DNA of 10,235 nt from Bacteroidota bacterium. GTDB lineage: Bacteria > Bacteroidota > Bacteroidia > Chitinophagales > Chitinophagaceae. Where the stretch lies: contig JAEWIW010000391.1 of NCBI GenBank assembly GCA_023386855.1, forward strand, positions 1 through 10,235, given 5' to 3'. Positions 1 to 6,454 of the stretch are shown in pieces. A model generated the notes under the pieces. That model did not search any database and was not told the origin of the DNA. It saw nothing but the letters and a program-made list of their open reading frames with translations. A program made the translations under genes and the position numbers. The first letter of the stretch is position 1, and the number at the start of each line of letters is the position of its first letter.

Positions 1-730
1 CACTAAGCGTTGCTAAAGGAAGTTTATTCATTGACTTCGCAACATTTTCTGACACCAGCACCAGGTAGCCTGCCCCTTCGCCCAGGTTAAGTCCTTTCCT
101 GTTTTCATCAAAGGGCCTGCAATATTCCTTATCAAGGATCATCAGGGTATTAAACCCATTCAGGGTAAACCTGGTTAGCGCATCTGCGCCACCTGCAATC
201 ACAATATCAGCATACCCGTTTTTTATTAACCTGGCACCATAGAATATCGCATTGGCCGAAGAGGAACATGCAGTGCTGATGGTAGTGATATGATGGGTTG
301 CACCCAGTTTTTCCGCCACCAGTTCAGTCACTGATCCACATTCATGGTAACGCAGGTCGCGAAGCCTGCCATGGTCATTTGAATAATAACATTCAGTTCT
401 ATCCATTCCGCCCACTGTATTGGCAGAAACAAACCCGATCCTTAAACTGTTATCGTTAGGGATAGCGGCATCTTCCCATGCTTCCCTTGCTGCGATCATA
501 CCCAGCAAAGCCGTTCGTGGCAAGCCGGAAGGCAAATTAGCCATGGTGCCCAGTTCATGCATGGTGGCCTTTACTTCAGCAACAGGAAAGCTTTTATGAT
601 GTACAGACTGGAGATAATTCATTTCTCCCATCCCTGCCTTACCGTGTTCCAGTGCATGAAGGGATTCGGCAATATTGTTTCCAATTGCCGAGATCGCACC
701 AATGCCTGCTATGAACACCTGCTTACTCAT
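1..730 (-). CDS. Beta-ketoacyl-ACP synthase (FabF/ApeO-like), 3' end cut by window edge
   Basis: This is a condensing enzyme of the FabF/KAS II thiolase fold, which would elongate the ACP-bound aryl-polyene chain in the cytoplasm. I translated the first 243 residues by hand. It starts MSKQVFIAGIGAISAIGNN, the usual N-terminal beta strand and GIG turn of the family. The nucleophile is Cys155 in STACSSSAN, followed by a GGAD turn and the CRPFDENRKGLNLGEGAG block typical of the family. The two catalytic histidines and the lysine lie beyond the left edge, so completeness cannot be judged. The ATG at 730 comes two bases after the TGA of the upstream carrier protein gene, so the two are probably translationally coupled. 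It resembles the ketosynthase at 2700-3782 in the CRPF..RKGLNLGE block and may be a paralogue of it. It is one candidate partner for the Cys-less half-ketosynthase at 956-1609, by analogy with the ApeO:ApeC pair of aryl polyene clusters. Confidence 0.9.
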   Translation of the reverse strand, partial: MSKQVFIAGIGAISAIGNNIAESLHALEHGKAGMGEMNYLQSVHHKSFPVAEVKATMHELGTMANLPSGLPRTALLGMIAAREAWEDAAIPNDNSLRIGFVSANTVGGMDRTECYYSNDHGRLRDLRYHECGSVTELVAEKLGATHHITTISTACSSSANAIFYGARLIKNGYADIVIAGGADALTRFTLNGFNTLMILDKEYCRPFDENRKGLNLGEGAGYLVLVSENVAKSMNKLPLATLS

Positions 731-732
731 GC

Positions 733-996
733 TCAGGCCGTAGTTTGCTGGTGAGCGGTGATGTATTCGGCAATAGTTCTTACCGACCTGAATACTTTTG
801 GTCCATCCTCTGCACTGGAAAGCTTGATATTGTAATGCTGCTGGAGCAATACGATCAGCTCAAGTGCATCAATGGAATCAAGTCCCAGTCCTTCCACGAA
901 CAATGGCTGGTCGTCACCAATATCGGCTGGTGTAAGATCCTGCAGGTTTAATTGATCAATGATCTGTTGCTTCAGATCTGCCATTAATTTTTCCAT
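733..996 (-). CDS. Acyl carrier protein (first of two)
   Basis: This small acidic carrier protein would hold the growing polyene chain as a thioester on a 4'-phosphopantetheine arm. The attachment motif GLGLDSIDALEL is clear. The serine is residue 41 if translation starts at 996 (MEKLMADLKQQ, 87 residues), and the flanking helix II is well conserved. Two other starts exist. MADL at 984 is preceded by a purine-rich GGAAAAA. The frame is also open to an ATG at 1053, which adds 19 residues (MINTQPIQKKTF...) that do not look like a carrier domain. I prefer 996 because the length and N-terminal helix then fit the family. All of these starts lie inside the end of the upstream half-ketosynthase gene, with about 41 bases of overlap for the chosen one. 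The gene ends two bases before the next ketosynthase. By sequence it differs from the ACP at 6182-6439, so the two may carry different intermediates (inference). Confidence 0.88.
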   Translation of the reverse strand: MEKLMADLKQQIIDQLNLQDLTPADIGDDQPLFVEGLGLDSIDALELIVLLQQHYNIKLSSAEDGPKVFRSVRTIAEYITAHQQTTA

Positions 997-1609
997 ATGA
1001 TAATTCGTATAAATGTTGAATGTTTTCTTTTGTATAGGTTGGGTATTGATCAATCCCTTGCCTTGTTTCGATTACATAAATAAATGCTTCATGATGATCC
1101 TGGCATACATCTATCCAGCCACATATTGCAGCATCCACGGTATCACTGTTCAATAGCATTGCCAGGTATTCATGAAGGAAGTCATGGTTGGGCTGTTCAA
1201 AAACAAAATGTGCATTTTCTCCCTTAAAGCCATAACGGATGCAGATCTCGCCTGTCATGATATTGGGCAGGGTATACACGAACAGGGCAGGACTGGCGAT
1301 CTTTTCCACCGATTGCCAGTAACGTTCATCGGCATCAAGCGATGCATTGGCATTGGACAGGATCACACTGATTTTATCATTAGCATAATTTTCTGACAGT
1401 GAATTTTCTCCCAGTAAAACTTCTGTCGCAACAGTGGCCAGTTTTGAAAGCCTGTCCATCTTGTAGAACTTGGAATAATTCATTCCAAGCGCTTTATACC
1501 CGGCCATAAGGGAATCATCTCCATCCATAACCATGAATGGTTTTGCATCCTTGATGATCATATTATCCCTGATCATACAACTTGCCGTTATATAAGCCTT
1601 CCTGTTCAC
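956..1609 (-). CDS. Half-length, Cys-less beta-ketoacyl synthase-like protein (chain-length-factor type)
   Basis: At 217 residues this is about half the length of a normal ketosynthase. It matches only the N-terminal part of the thiolase fold (the type Pfam calls ketoacyl-synt_2, by recollection). Recognisable pieces are a YTLPNIMTGEICIRYGFKG segment at about 112-130, corresponding to the helix and strand before the active site, and an AICGWIDV segment at about 161-168, corresponding to the GGAD turn. Where a ketosynthase has its nucleophilic Cys, this protein reads FVFEQPNHD, with no cysteine, and the C-terminal half with both catalytic histidines is absent. It therefore cannot condense on its own and is more likely a partner subunit, as proposed for chain-length factors such as ApeC. 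The start is GTG at 1609, inside a GTGA overlap with the methyltransferase stop. I see no frameshift: the 3' end runs straight into the carrier-protein gene. The exact role is inferred. Confidence 0.8.
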   Translation of the reverse strand: MNRKAYITASCMIRDNMIIKDAKPFMVMDGDDSLMAGYKALGMNYSKFYKMDRLSKLATVATEVLLGENSLSENYANDKISVILSNANASLDADERYWQSVEKIASPALFVYTLPNIMTGEICIRYGFKGENAHFVFEQPNHDFLHEYLAMLLNSDTVDAAICGWIDVCQDHHEAFIYVIETRQGIDQYPTYTKENIQHLYELSYGKINGRSEATDH

Positions 1610-2682
1610 TCCTGATTTGCTTTTTTTAATTTAAGAAGAGTCTGGCTAAGACCGATCTGGTCGACCTGTTCTTCAATTTCAAACCCTGCTTTTTCAATAC
1701 ATTTTCTAAATGTTTCAAAGCTGTACATCTGGCTGCATCCATTGGCGAGCGCAGTGAAATATAACGAAGTCTGTTGCAGGCAGAATGCCGCGATCTCGAA
1801 TCGTTGCCTGTCCCAGAAAGGTTCCAGCACGAATACTTTTGCATCCGGGCCGATGGCCTCATAACATCTTTTCAAAATAGAAACGATCTGCTCTTCGGAA
1901 AAGCAATCCAGGAACTGGCTCATCCAGATGGCATCAAAGCCTTTGGGAAACTGCACTGCAGGGTCAAGCACATTTGCCTCGGCAAATGCTACCTGGGCTG
2001 TTAAACCTTTTTCTTTTACTTTTTCCTTTGCCATATTCAGTTGTCCCGGGAGGTCCATGATAGTAATCTTTACATCGCTGCTGAACTGCGCAGAGGCGAT
2101 TGCCCATTTACCTGTATTGCCACCGATATCCAGTAATTTTTTGGTTCCGTTCTTATAAACTTTCGGAAGCACTTTTGGAAAGGCATCGTCGGAAAAGAAA
2201 TGATCAAAGCTGAACCAGCTTTGCTGAACCTGCGCCGGCAGTTGTGAAAGGGCTTCATATATTGTTGACCAGTTGCCTAATTCTTTCAGTCCTTCAGGCT
2301 TACCTGTTTCAATGCTTTTATCCAGGGAGAACAATCCTTTATAGCAAACATCATGGACAAAATCCATATTCACCCTGGTGAGATCATCGTGAAGAATATA
2401 ATATCCTGTTTTGGTAAGGGTATACTTTCCATCATTAACAATGATCAGCCCGATACTCAGTCCTGATTCCAGTAACACGCGTACCCCATATCCAGGAAGG
2501 TTTACCTGTTGCCTGATCTCCTGGAGGCTGATACCTTCATTCCTGCTCTTATCAATCGCTTCAAGGATGCCTGAATTCCTTAATACACGGGCCGACTGGA
2601 ACACAACGGGGCCATAGGCGATCCATTGTGCGGCTTCCTTTGCTTCAAGGGCTGTTGTATTGTCTTTACTGAAGAAGGTCAT
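1606..2682 (-). CDS. SAM-dependent methyltransferase, O-methyltransferase-2 fold
   Basis: This 358-residue class I methyltransferase probably adds a methyl group to the aryl head of the pigment. The N-terminal part (about 15-100) looks like the helical dimerisation and winged-helix region of the plant COMT/CrtF-like family. The SAM-binding domain follows, with motif I LLDIGGNTGKW at 183-193 and the acidic motif II IMDLPGQ around Asp210. The segment LDCFSEEQIVSILKRCYEA (258-276) aligns by eye with the HDW-SDE region of caffeate O-methyltransferases. The catalytic His of those enzymes is not there, and Asp259 sits at the equivalent place. Known aryl polyenes and flexirubins carry a ring C-methyl next to the hydroxyl, so a C-methyltransferase role comparable with ApeB fits better than O-methylation (inference). 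The ATG at 2682 lies 17 bases after the ketosynthase stop. The stop overlaps the next gene's GTG start by four bases. Confidence 0.88.
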   Translation of the reverse strand: MTFFSKDNTTALEAKEAAQWIAYGPVVFQSARVLRNSGILEAIDKSRNEGISLQEIRQQVNLPGYGVRVLLESGLSIGLIIVNDGKYTLTKTGYYILHDDLTRVNMDFVHDVCYKGLFSLDKSIETGKPEGLKELGNWSTIYEALSQLPAQVQQSWFSFDHFFSDDAFPKVLPKVYKNGTKKLLDIGGNTGKWAIASAQFSSDVKITIMDLPGQLNMAKEKVKEKGLTAQVAFAEANVLDPAVQFPKGFDAIWMSQFLDCFSEEQIVSILKRCYEAIGPDAKVFVLEPFWDRQRFEIAAFCLQQTSLYFTALANGCSQMYSFETFRKCIEKAGFEIEEQVDQIGLSQTLLKLKKANQE

Positions 2683-2699
2683 TTTCTGCTGCTCGGATT

Positions 2700-3782
2700 T
2701 TATTGTTTACTGAATAGGATAGAGGCATTGCATCCGCCAAAACCAGATGCGGTTTTAAGCGAGTGCCGGATATTTGCTTTTGTTGTTCCTGTTATGATAT
2801 AAATGGGTGATGATACACCACTCTGCTCAAACCCTGCTGAAGCCAAAAGGGTATCGTTTAACATGCATTCCATGGCAATGATGGATTCCACAAGGCCTGC
2901 GGCGCCAAGGGTATGACCAAAATATCCTTTAAGACTGTTCATGGGTACATCCTGCAACCCGCATAGGGCAAGTGCTTTCGCTTCCATTTCATCGTTGTAC
3001 AATGTTGCTGTGCCATGGGCTGAAACATAATCAATGTCATGCGCTTTTAAGCCTGCGGCTGCCATCGTTTTTTTGATCGATAATGCCAGTTCTTCACCAG
3101 TCCTGGATGGACCGGATATATGGTTGGCATCATTGCTGGTGGATCCACCAGATGCAAGAATGCCATTGGAAATATTTTTGTTGGTGGTGAGTACTATAGT
3201 TGCTGCAGCTTCACCAAGATTGAGCCCTTTTCTTTTTGCATCAAAGGGCCTGCAGGGTTCATCGCTAAGGGCCTGGAAGGATTGGAAGCCGCTGGTGATA
3301 AAAGTTGATATCACATCGGCTCCTGCCACTACCGCGTGTTCATATGATCCATTTTCCAGCAGCCTTTTTGCAGTTACCATTGCCGCAACGCCGGAAATAC
3401 AGGCATTGGAAATTACCAGCGGTGTATTGGTGAAGTCAAGAGCACTGGCTATTTTTTTTGCTGAACAGGGAAGGGAAATCTTTTTCCGCAATTCCTCGTT
3501 CATGGCATTATTTTCCAGCAGGCTGATATTTCCTTTCGTGGTGGAAATGATCAGTATTGTGTTTTTTCCTGTCAATTCAACAGGGCTAAGTTCGATTGCC
3601 CTGGTAATAGAAGCCATGAGCATGGATTCGAAGGGAGTGTATGCTGCTTCTGCCATGGTTTTGGAGAGGGGAATAGAGGCATTGAATGCTGTCTTATTTT
3701 GTAGCAGCTGCTCAAAGTTTTCCCCTGTAGTATTTCCAAGAGGAGAGAGGATATTGTTCGATATGGTATAAACCGCGCGCAT
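2700..3782 (-). CDS. Beta-ketoacyl-ACP synthase, FabF-like (second ketosynthase)
   Basis: This complete condensing enzyme of 360 residues is shorter than the roughly 410 of housekeeping FabF. The catalytic set is intact: Cys128 in SNACISG, His256 in SAHGTAT, Lys285 and His290 in SLKGYFGHTLGAAG. A C-terminal GFGGCNASI loop closes the active site. The shortening is mainly in the N-terminal half, before the nucleophile. It should carry out decarboxylative condensation of malonyl-ACP onto an ACP-bound acyl chain. It shares the CRPF..RKGLNLGE block with the truncated ketosynthase at the left edge, which suggests the pair arose by duplication. It lies six bases after the thioesterase gene and 17 bases before the methyltransferase. 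Whether it makes the first condensation, elongates the chain, or pairs with the Cys-less partner at 956-1609 cannot be told from sequence alone. Confidence 0.92.
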   Translation of the reverse strand: MRAVYTISNNILSPLGNTTGENFEQLLQNKTAFNASIPLSKTMAEAAYTPFESMLMASITRAIELSPVELTGKNTILIISTTKGNISLLENNAMNEELRKKISLPCSAKKIASALDFTNTPLVISNACISGVAAMVTAKRLLENGSYEHAVVAGADVISTFITSGFQSFQALSDEPCRPFDAKRKGLNLGEAAATIVLTTNKNISNGILASGGSTSNDANHISGPSRTGEELALSIKKTMAAAGLKAHDIDYVSAHGTATLYNDEMEAKALALCGLQDVPMNSLKGYFGHTLGAAGLVESIIAMECMLNDTLLASAGFEQSGVSSPIYIITGTTKANIRHSLKTASGFGGCNASILFSKQ

Positions 3783-3788
3783 TTAATT

Positions 3789-4214
3789 TTACATCATCCC
3801 CATTGCTCTTTTCCATTCTTCAAAAAATGGCGGGTTGGTTAACTCAAGTGTATTGGTTGCTTTATCGAGGAATACCTGGATGGTATAACCATCTGCAGCG
3901 AGCAATCCTGTAGTGGCGTTGAATATTTTATAATGAAAATGAATTTTAGCTGCAGCGCAGGGTGTATAGGTTGTTTCAATGAGCAGCCTGTCGCCGTAGG
4001 CCAATGGTCTTTTGTAATTGCATTCAATTTTTACGATGGGAAGAATATATCCTTTATTGAAAACGGCAAGGTAGTCAAGGCCATGTTTCATGCCAAAGGA
4101 TTCCCTGCCGTCTTCAAAATAACGGATATAGTTGCCATGCCAGACAATTCCCAATGAATCTGCCTCGTTGAACCGCACTCTTACCTCTGTCTTGTCTGTT
4201 ATGGACCTGTTCAT
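3789..4214 (-). CDS. Acyl thioesterase, 4HBT hot-dog family (YbgC-like)
   Basis: This 141-residue single hot-dog domain protein of the 4-hydroxybenzoyl-CoA thioesterase/YbgC family hydrolyses acyl-CoA or acyl-ACP thioesters. The family signature is near the N-terminus: VRVRFNEADSLGIVWHGNYIRYFEDGRE (about 11-38), with the catalytic Asp19 and the nearby His26 in GIVWHGNY. A later stretch, IECNYKRPLAYGDRLLIET, is also typical. Length is normal and there is no signal peptide, so it is cytoplasmic. Aryl polyene clusters generally carry one such gene (ApeK in the E. coli naming). It may release the finished chain, or edit stalled carrier proteins. It sits six bases from each neighbour, between the secreted protein and the second ketosynthase, so it is almost certainly co-transcribed. 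The substrate is inferred from context. Confidence 0.88.
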   Translation of the reverse strand: MNRSITDKTEVRVRFNEADSLGIVWHGNYIRYFEDGRESFGMKHGLDYLAVFNKGYILPIVKIECNYKRPLAYGDRLLIETTYTPCAAAKIHFHYKIFNATTGLLAADGYTIQVFLDKATNTLELTNPPFFEEWKRAMGMM

Positions 4215-4220
4215 TACTGC

Positions 4221-4862
4221 CTAGCTATTATTTTTCCAGCTCATGAAATATTGTTTCTGGATCTGTCCTAATACATCATATACAGCACCAGCCCAGAAAT
4301 TCCTGAATCCAAATCCCTTTGGTTTGCCGGATACCTTATCGGTGAACAATACTTTACCTGAAGCCATATCGAGGAAAGTGAAATGCATGGTAGCCCTGGT
4401 TTGTGTTTTGTTCATGGTTTCCATGATGATCACCAGGCCAACACCTTTTTTGCCGTTGATCTTATATCCTTTGGCGATCTCTGCAATATCTTTTTCATCC
4501 ATCCTTGGTTCATCACTGAAGTTCATGGATACCATTCCTTCCAGTTTTGCTTTTGCATTTTTATCCATTACAGGGTCGAGGTTATAATAAATATCCCCTT
4601 TCTGGAAGGTCTTGCGCAGGTCAAATTTTTTCTGCTCGTTAACCAGCACACCATTGATGGCAGGGAAGAATTTATCACGGATCTCCCAGGCCTGGTTATT
4701 GGTTTCACCAATGATCCTTACCTGCGTAAAATCAATCCCAAGGAAGGTCATAGGCGTGTCGGCGTTAAAAACATCTTTGGCTTTTTGGGCGCTGGATTGT
4801 AGGCTCATGAGGGCGGAAAGAACAAAAAGAAAAATCCAGGATTTGCTGAAAAGTTTCATCAT
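4221..4862 (-). CDS. Exported protein of unknown function, operon-embedded
   Basis: I do not recognise the family of this 213-residue protein. The N-terminus (MMKLFSKSWIFLFVLSALMSLQSSAQ) is a clear Sec signal peptide: a lysine-containing n-region, a hydrophobic core of about 15 residues, and a probable cleavage after SSA, near residue 25. There is no Cys after the cleavage site, so it is not a lipoprotein; I expect it in the periplasm or loosely outer-membrane associated. The mature part is mixed alpha/beta-looking, rich in Lys, Asp and Gly, with no membrane segment and no catalytic signature I can name. Notable stretches are MTFLGIDFTQVRIIG near the start and KPKGFGFRNFWAGAVYDVL near the end. 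Aryl polyene clusters often include a LolA-like periplasmic protein (ApeL) at a comparable place, so a pigment transport or envelope role is conceivable, but I see no direct LolA similarity. It starts 18 bases after the dehydratase gene; a second ATG follows one codon later. Confidence 0.75.
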   Translation of the reverse strand: MMKLFSKSWIFLFVLSALMSLQSSAQKAKDVFNADTPMTFLGIDFTQVRIIGETNNQAWEIRDKFFPAINGVLVNEQKKFDLRKTFQKGDIYYNLDPVMDKNAKAKLEGMVSMNFSDEPRMDEKDIAEIAKGYKINGKKGVGLVIIMETMNKTQTRATMHFTFLDMASGKVLFTDKVSGKPKGFGFRNFWAGAVYDVLGQIQKQYFMSWKNNS

Positions 4863-4880
4863 TGTACAGTTTATGTGGGT

Positions 4881-5297
4881 TTATTGTATGAATATCTTCA
4901 TTTCACAGGATGCGATCAGTTTTTCATTCCATTTTATTTTTCCTTCAATGATGGTAACATTGAAGACCTGGTTTATCACCTGGATTTCCGTCATGATCTT
5001 TTCACCGCCACCTGGCCGGTCAAAAATTTCAAGCCTGCTGATAGCGCCGATAAAGCCGGTCTTAACAGGTTCATTGGCCTGCGAAGCCATATAACCCGCA
5101 TGGGCAGCCGCAGTTTGCGCTATGTTCTCCACCAAACCTGCTTCCGATAATTTCCCTTCGGAATAAAGGACATTTTCCTCCTTTATTTCAAAGCTGGTAA
5201 CCGCATGATCGGGGCCTGTAGCAACCAGTGCATCGATCATCACAAAGGGTGGCCTTTGCGGGATCAGGGTTTCAATATTTTCTTTCGTTACTATCAT
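4881..5297 (-). CDS. 3-hydroxyacyl-ACP dehydratase-like protein (FabZ/ApeP-like hot-dog)
   Basis: This 138-residue hot-dog protein would remove water from the 3-hydroxyacyl-ACP made by the ketoreductase, leaving the conjugated double bond of the polyene. The N-terminus LIPQRPPFVMIDALV (11-25) matches the FabZ/ApeP opening, usually LPHRxPFLLVD, but with Gln14 in place of His. The helix carrying the catalytic acid is present: Glu57 in LVENIAQTAAAHAGY. The GHFPG segment that supplies the FabZ catalytic histidine is missing; the region reads YSEGKLSEAG. This resembles the ApeP group of aryl polyene dehydratases rather than housekeeping FabZ. The ATG at 5297 is three bases after the acyltransferase stop. 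It is the only dehydratase in the window, whereas E. coli aryl polyene clusters have two (ApeI and ApeP). Such genes are sometimes mislabelled as transporter permeases, but nothing here suggests membrane segments. Confidence 0.82.
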   Translation of the reverse strand: MIVTKENIETLIPQRPPFVMIDALVATGPDHAVTSFEIKEENVLYSEGKLSEAGLVENIAQTAAAHAGYMASQANEPVKTGFIGAISRLEIFDRPGGGEKIMTEIQVINQVFNVTIIEGKIKWNEKLIASCEMKIFIQ

Positions 5298-5300
5298 TGA

Positions 5301-6182
5301 TCAATTCCAAAAGCCATAATAGTTGAACCATTGCAAGGGATAGGACCTGGCCTTATCCTCCATTGCCTTTGCAAAATCTTTTAATACCTCTGAAGCCTGT
5401 TCCATTGACTTTGCAGTACCCTGGTAGATCCTGGGTTCGCTGGCAAAGAAATGGTAATGAAGGTCTGTTTCCTTCATGGCAAAAACAAATGAAACCGGTA
5501 CTTTCAGCTTTGAGGCCAAAAGGAATGGTCCCAAGGGAAATTTTGCAACTGCTCCCATGAACTCCATTTCCATTACTTTATTTCCCTCCATGAACCTGTC
5601 GGCATGCATGCAAACGATCCCGTTATTTTGCAGGGCCTCCATAATTTCATAAATATGGGAAAGATCATCACGGATGATGATCAGCTTGACCTTTTTCTCT
5701 CCTGTAACACCACTGATATAGTGTTTTATTTTCTCATGTTCTCCATCAAAGATCACGATATGGATTTCAGTATTGAGTCGTTGTAAAAGATGACCGGCAG
5801 CTTCCCAGTTTCCCACATGCGCGCTCAGCAGCATTCCTCCCTTGCCTTCCTTCACCATGGTTTGCAGGTAATGTTCACCATCGAAATCAAAACTGAAGGG
5901 ATGGTTCATTCCCGACATCAGGATCACTTTATCAATCAGCGTCTGGCCGAAAACATAATAGTTCCTGTAAAGAAATCTTAAGGATTTCATGCGCCCATAG
6001 CCAAGCCTATGATGAAAATAATGGTAAATATGTTTCGATGAACGGGCAGAAAAAAGGAAATAATAAAACGCTACAAACCTTAACATCAGGTAGGCCGGTC
6101 GAACGCCGAAACGCCGGAGCACTTCAACAAAGATCCTGTAACCAAGGGTTGTGCCTTTGGATTTCCCTTCCCATCCGGGCAT
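5301..6182 (-). CDS. LpxL/HtrB-type lysophospholipid acyltransferase family protein
   Basis: This 293-residue membrane-associated acyltransferase belongs to the lauroyl/myristoyl lipid A acyltransferase (LpxL/HtrB) family. The catalytic HX4E motif is His122 to Glu127 in LLSAHVGNWEAAG. A second conserved block, GIVCMHADRFMEGNKVMEM at about 188-206, matches the family's acceptor/positioning motif. The N-terminus has one hydrophobic stretch (about 28-46, AYLMLRFVAFYYFLFSA) that would anchor it in the inner membrane. Length is normal. In aryl polyene and flexirubin clusters this family is thought to transfer the carrier-bound polyene, or an acyl group, onto a lipid-type acceptor in the membrane. 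The acceptor cannot be read from sequence. The ATG shares one base with the stop of the preceding carrier protein (TAATG), so ACP and acyltransferase are translationally coupled and probably functional partners. Confidence 0.88.
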   Translation of the reverse strand: MPGWEGKSKGTTLGYRIFVEVLRRFGVRPAYLMLRFVAFYYFLFSARSSKHIYHYFHHRLGYGRMKSLRFLYRNYYVFGQTLIDKVILMSGMNHPFSFDFDGEHYLQTMVKEGKGGMLLSAHVGNWEAAGHLLQRLNTEIHIVIFDGEHEKIKHYISGVTGEKKVKLIIIRDDLSHIYEIMEALQNNGIVCMHADRFMEGNKVMEMEFMGAVAKFPLGPFLLASKLKVPVSFVFAMKETDLHYHFFASEPRIYQGTAKSMEQASEVLKDFAKAMEDKARSYPLQWFNYYGFWN

Positions 6183-6439
6183 TATACAAGTTCTTTTGCG
6201 TTGACCCTGTTTGAAACATAATCATAGAAATCCTGGAAGGTGTTGATGCCTATAAAATCCTGTGGCTTCACCTTGAAAGAGAAATTACTTTCAATGGCCA
6301 CCACCAAGTCAATATAGTCAAGGCTATCCAGGTCAAGGGTTTCCTTCAAATTCGCTTCCGGACTGATTTTGCCAGCTTCCACCTCAAATTCATTCACGAT
6401 GAAGTCGTTAATCCGGGATACAATCTCTTCATTCCTCAT
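6182..6439 (-). CDS. Acyl carrier protein (second)
   Basis: This 85-residue acidic carrier protein has the phosphopantetheine site at Ser39 in TLDLDSLDYIDLVVAIE. The order of helix I (MRNEEIVSRINDFIVNEF), the loop with the serine, and the helices around VKPQDFIGINTFQDFYDYV is that of a free-standing type II ACP. It starts with ATG at 6439, 15 bases after the ketosynthase stop is reached from the other side, and ends in a TAATG junction with the acyltransferase. Its serine loop (DLDSLDYIDL) differs from the other carrier protein (GLDSIDALEL), and the two are far apart in the operon. A division of labour, for example one for loading or elongation and one for transfer to the acyltransferase, is plausible but inferred. 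Confidence 0.93.
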   Translation of the reverse strand: MRNEEIVSRINDFIVNEFEVEAGKISPEANLKETLDLDSLDYIDLVVAIESNFSFKVKPQDFIGINTFQDFYDYVSNRVNAKELV

Positions 6440-6454
6440 AAGGGTTATTTTAAA

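Noticed and set aside
997..1053. N-terminal extension of the first ACP to the ATG at 1053
   Set aside because: The extra 19 residues do not resemble a carrier domain and lie within the coding sequence of the half-ketosynthase; the start at 996 gives a normal ACP length.
3034..3771. Plus-strand open frame of 245 residues opposite the second ketosynthase
   Set aside because: It is antisense to a gene with an intact catalytic set, its translation has no recognisable domain, and all real genes in the window run on the other strand.
4221..4862. Calling the exported protein a LolA homologue
   Set aside because: The position in the cluster fits, but I see no LolA sequence signature, so only the export signal is claimed.
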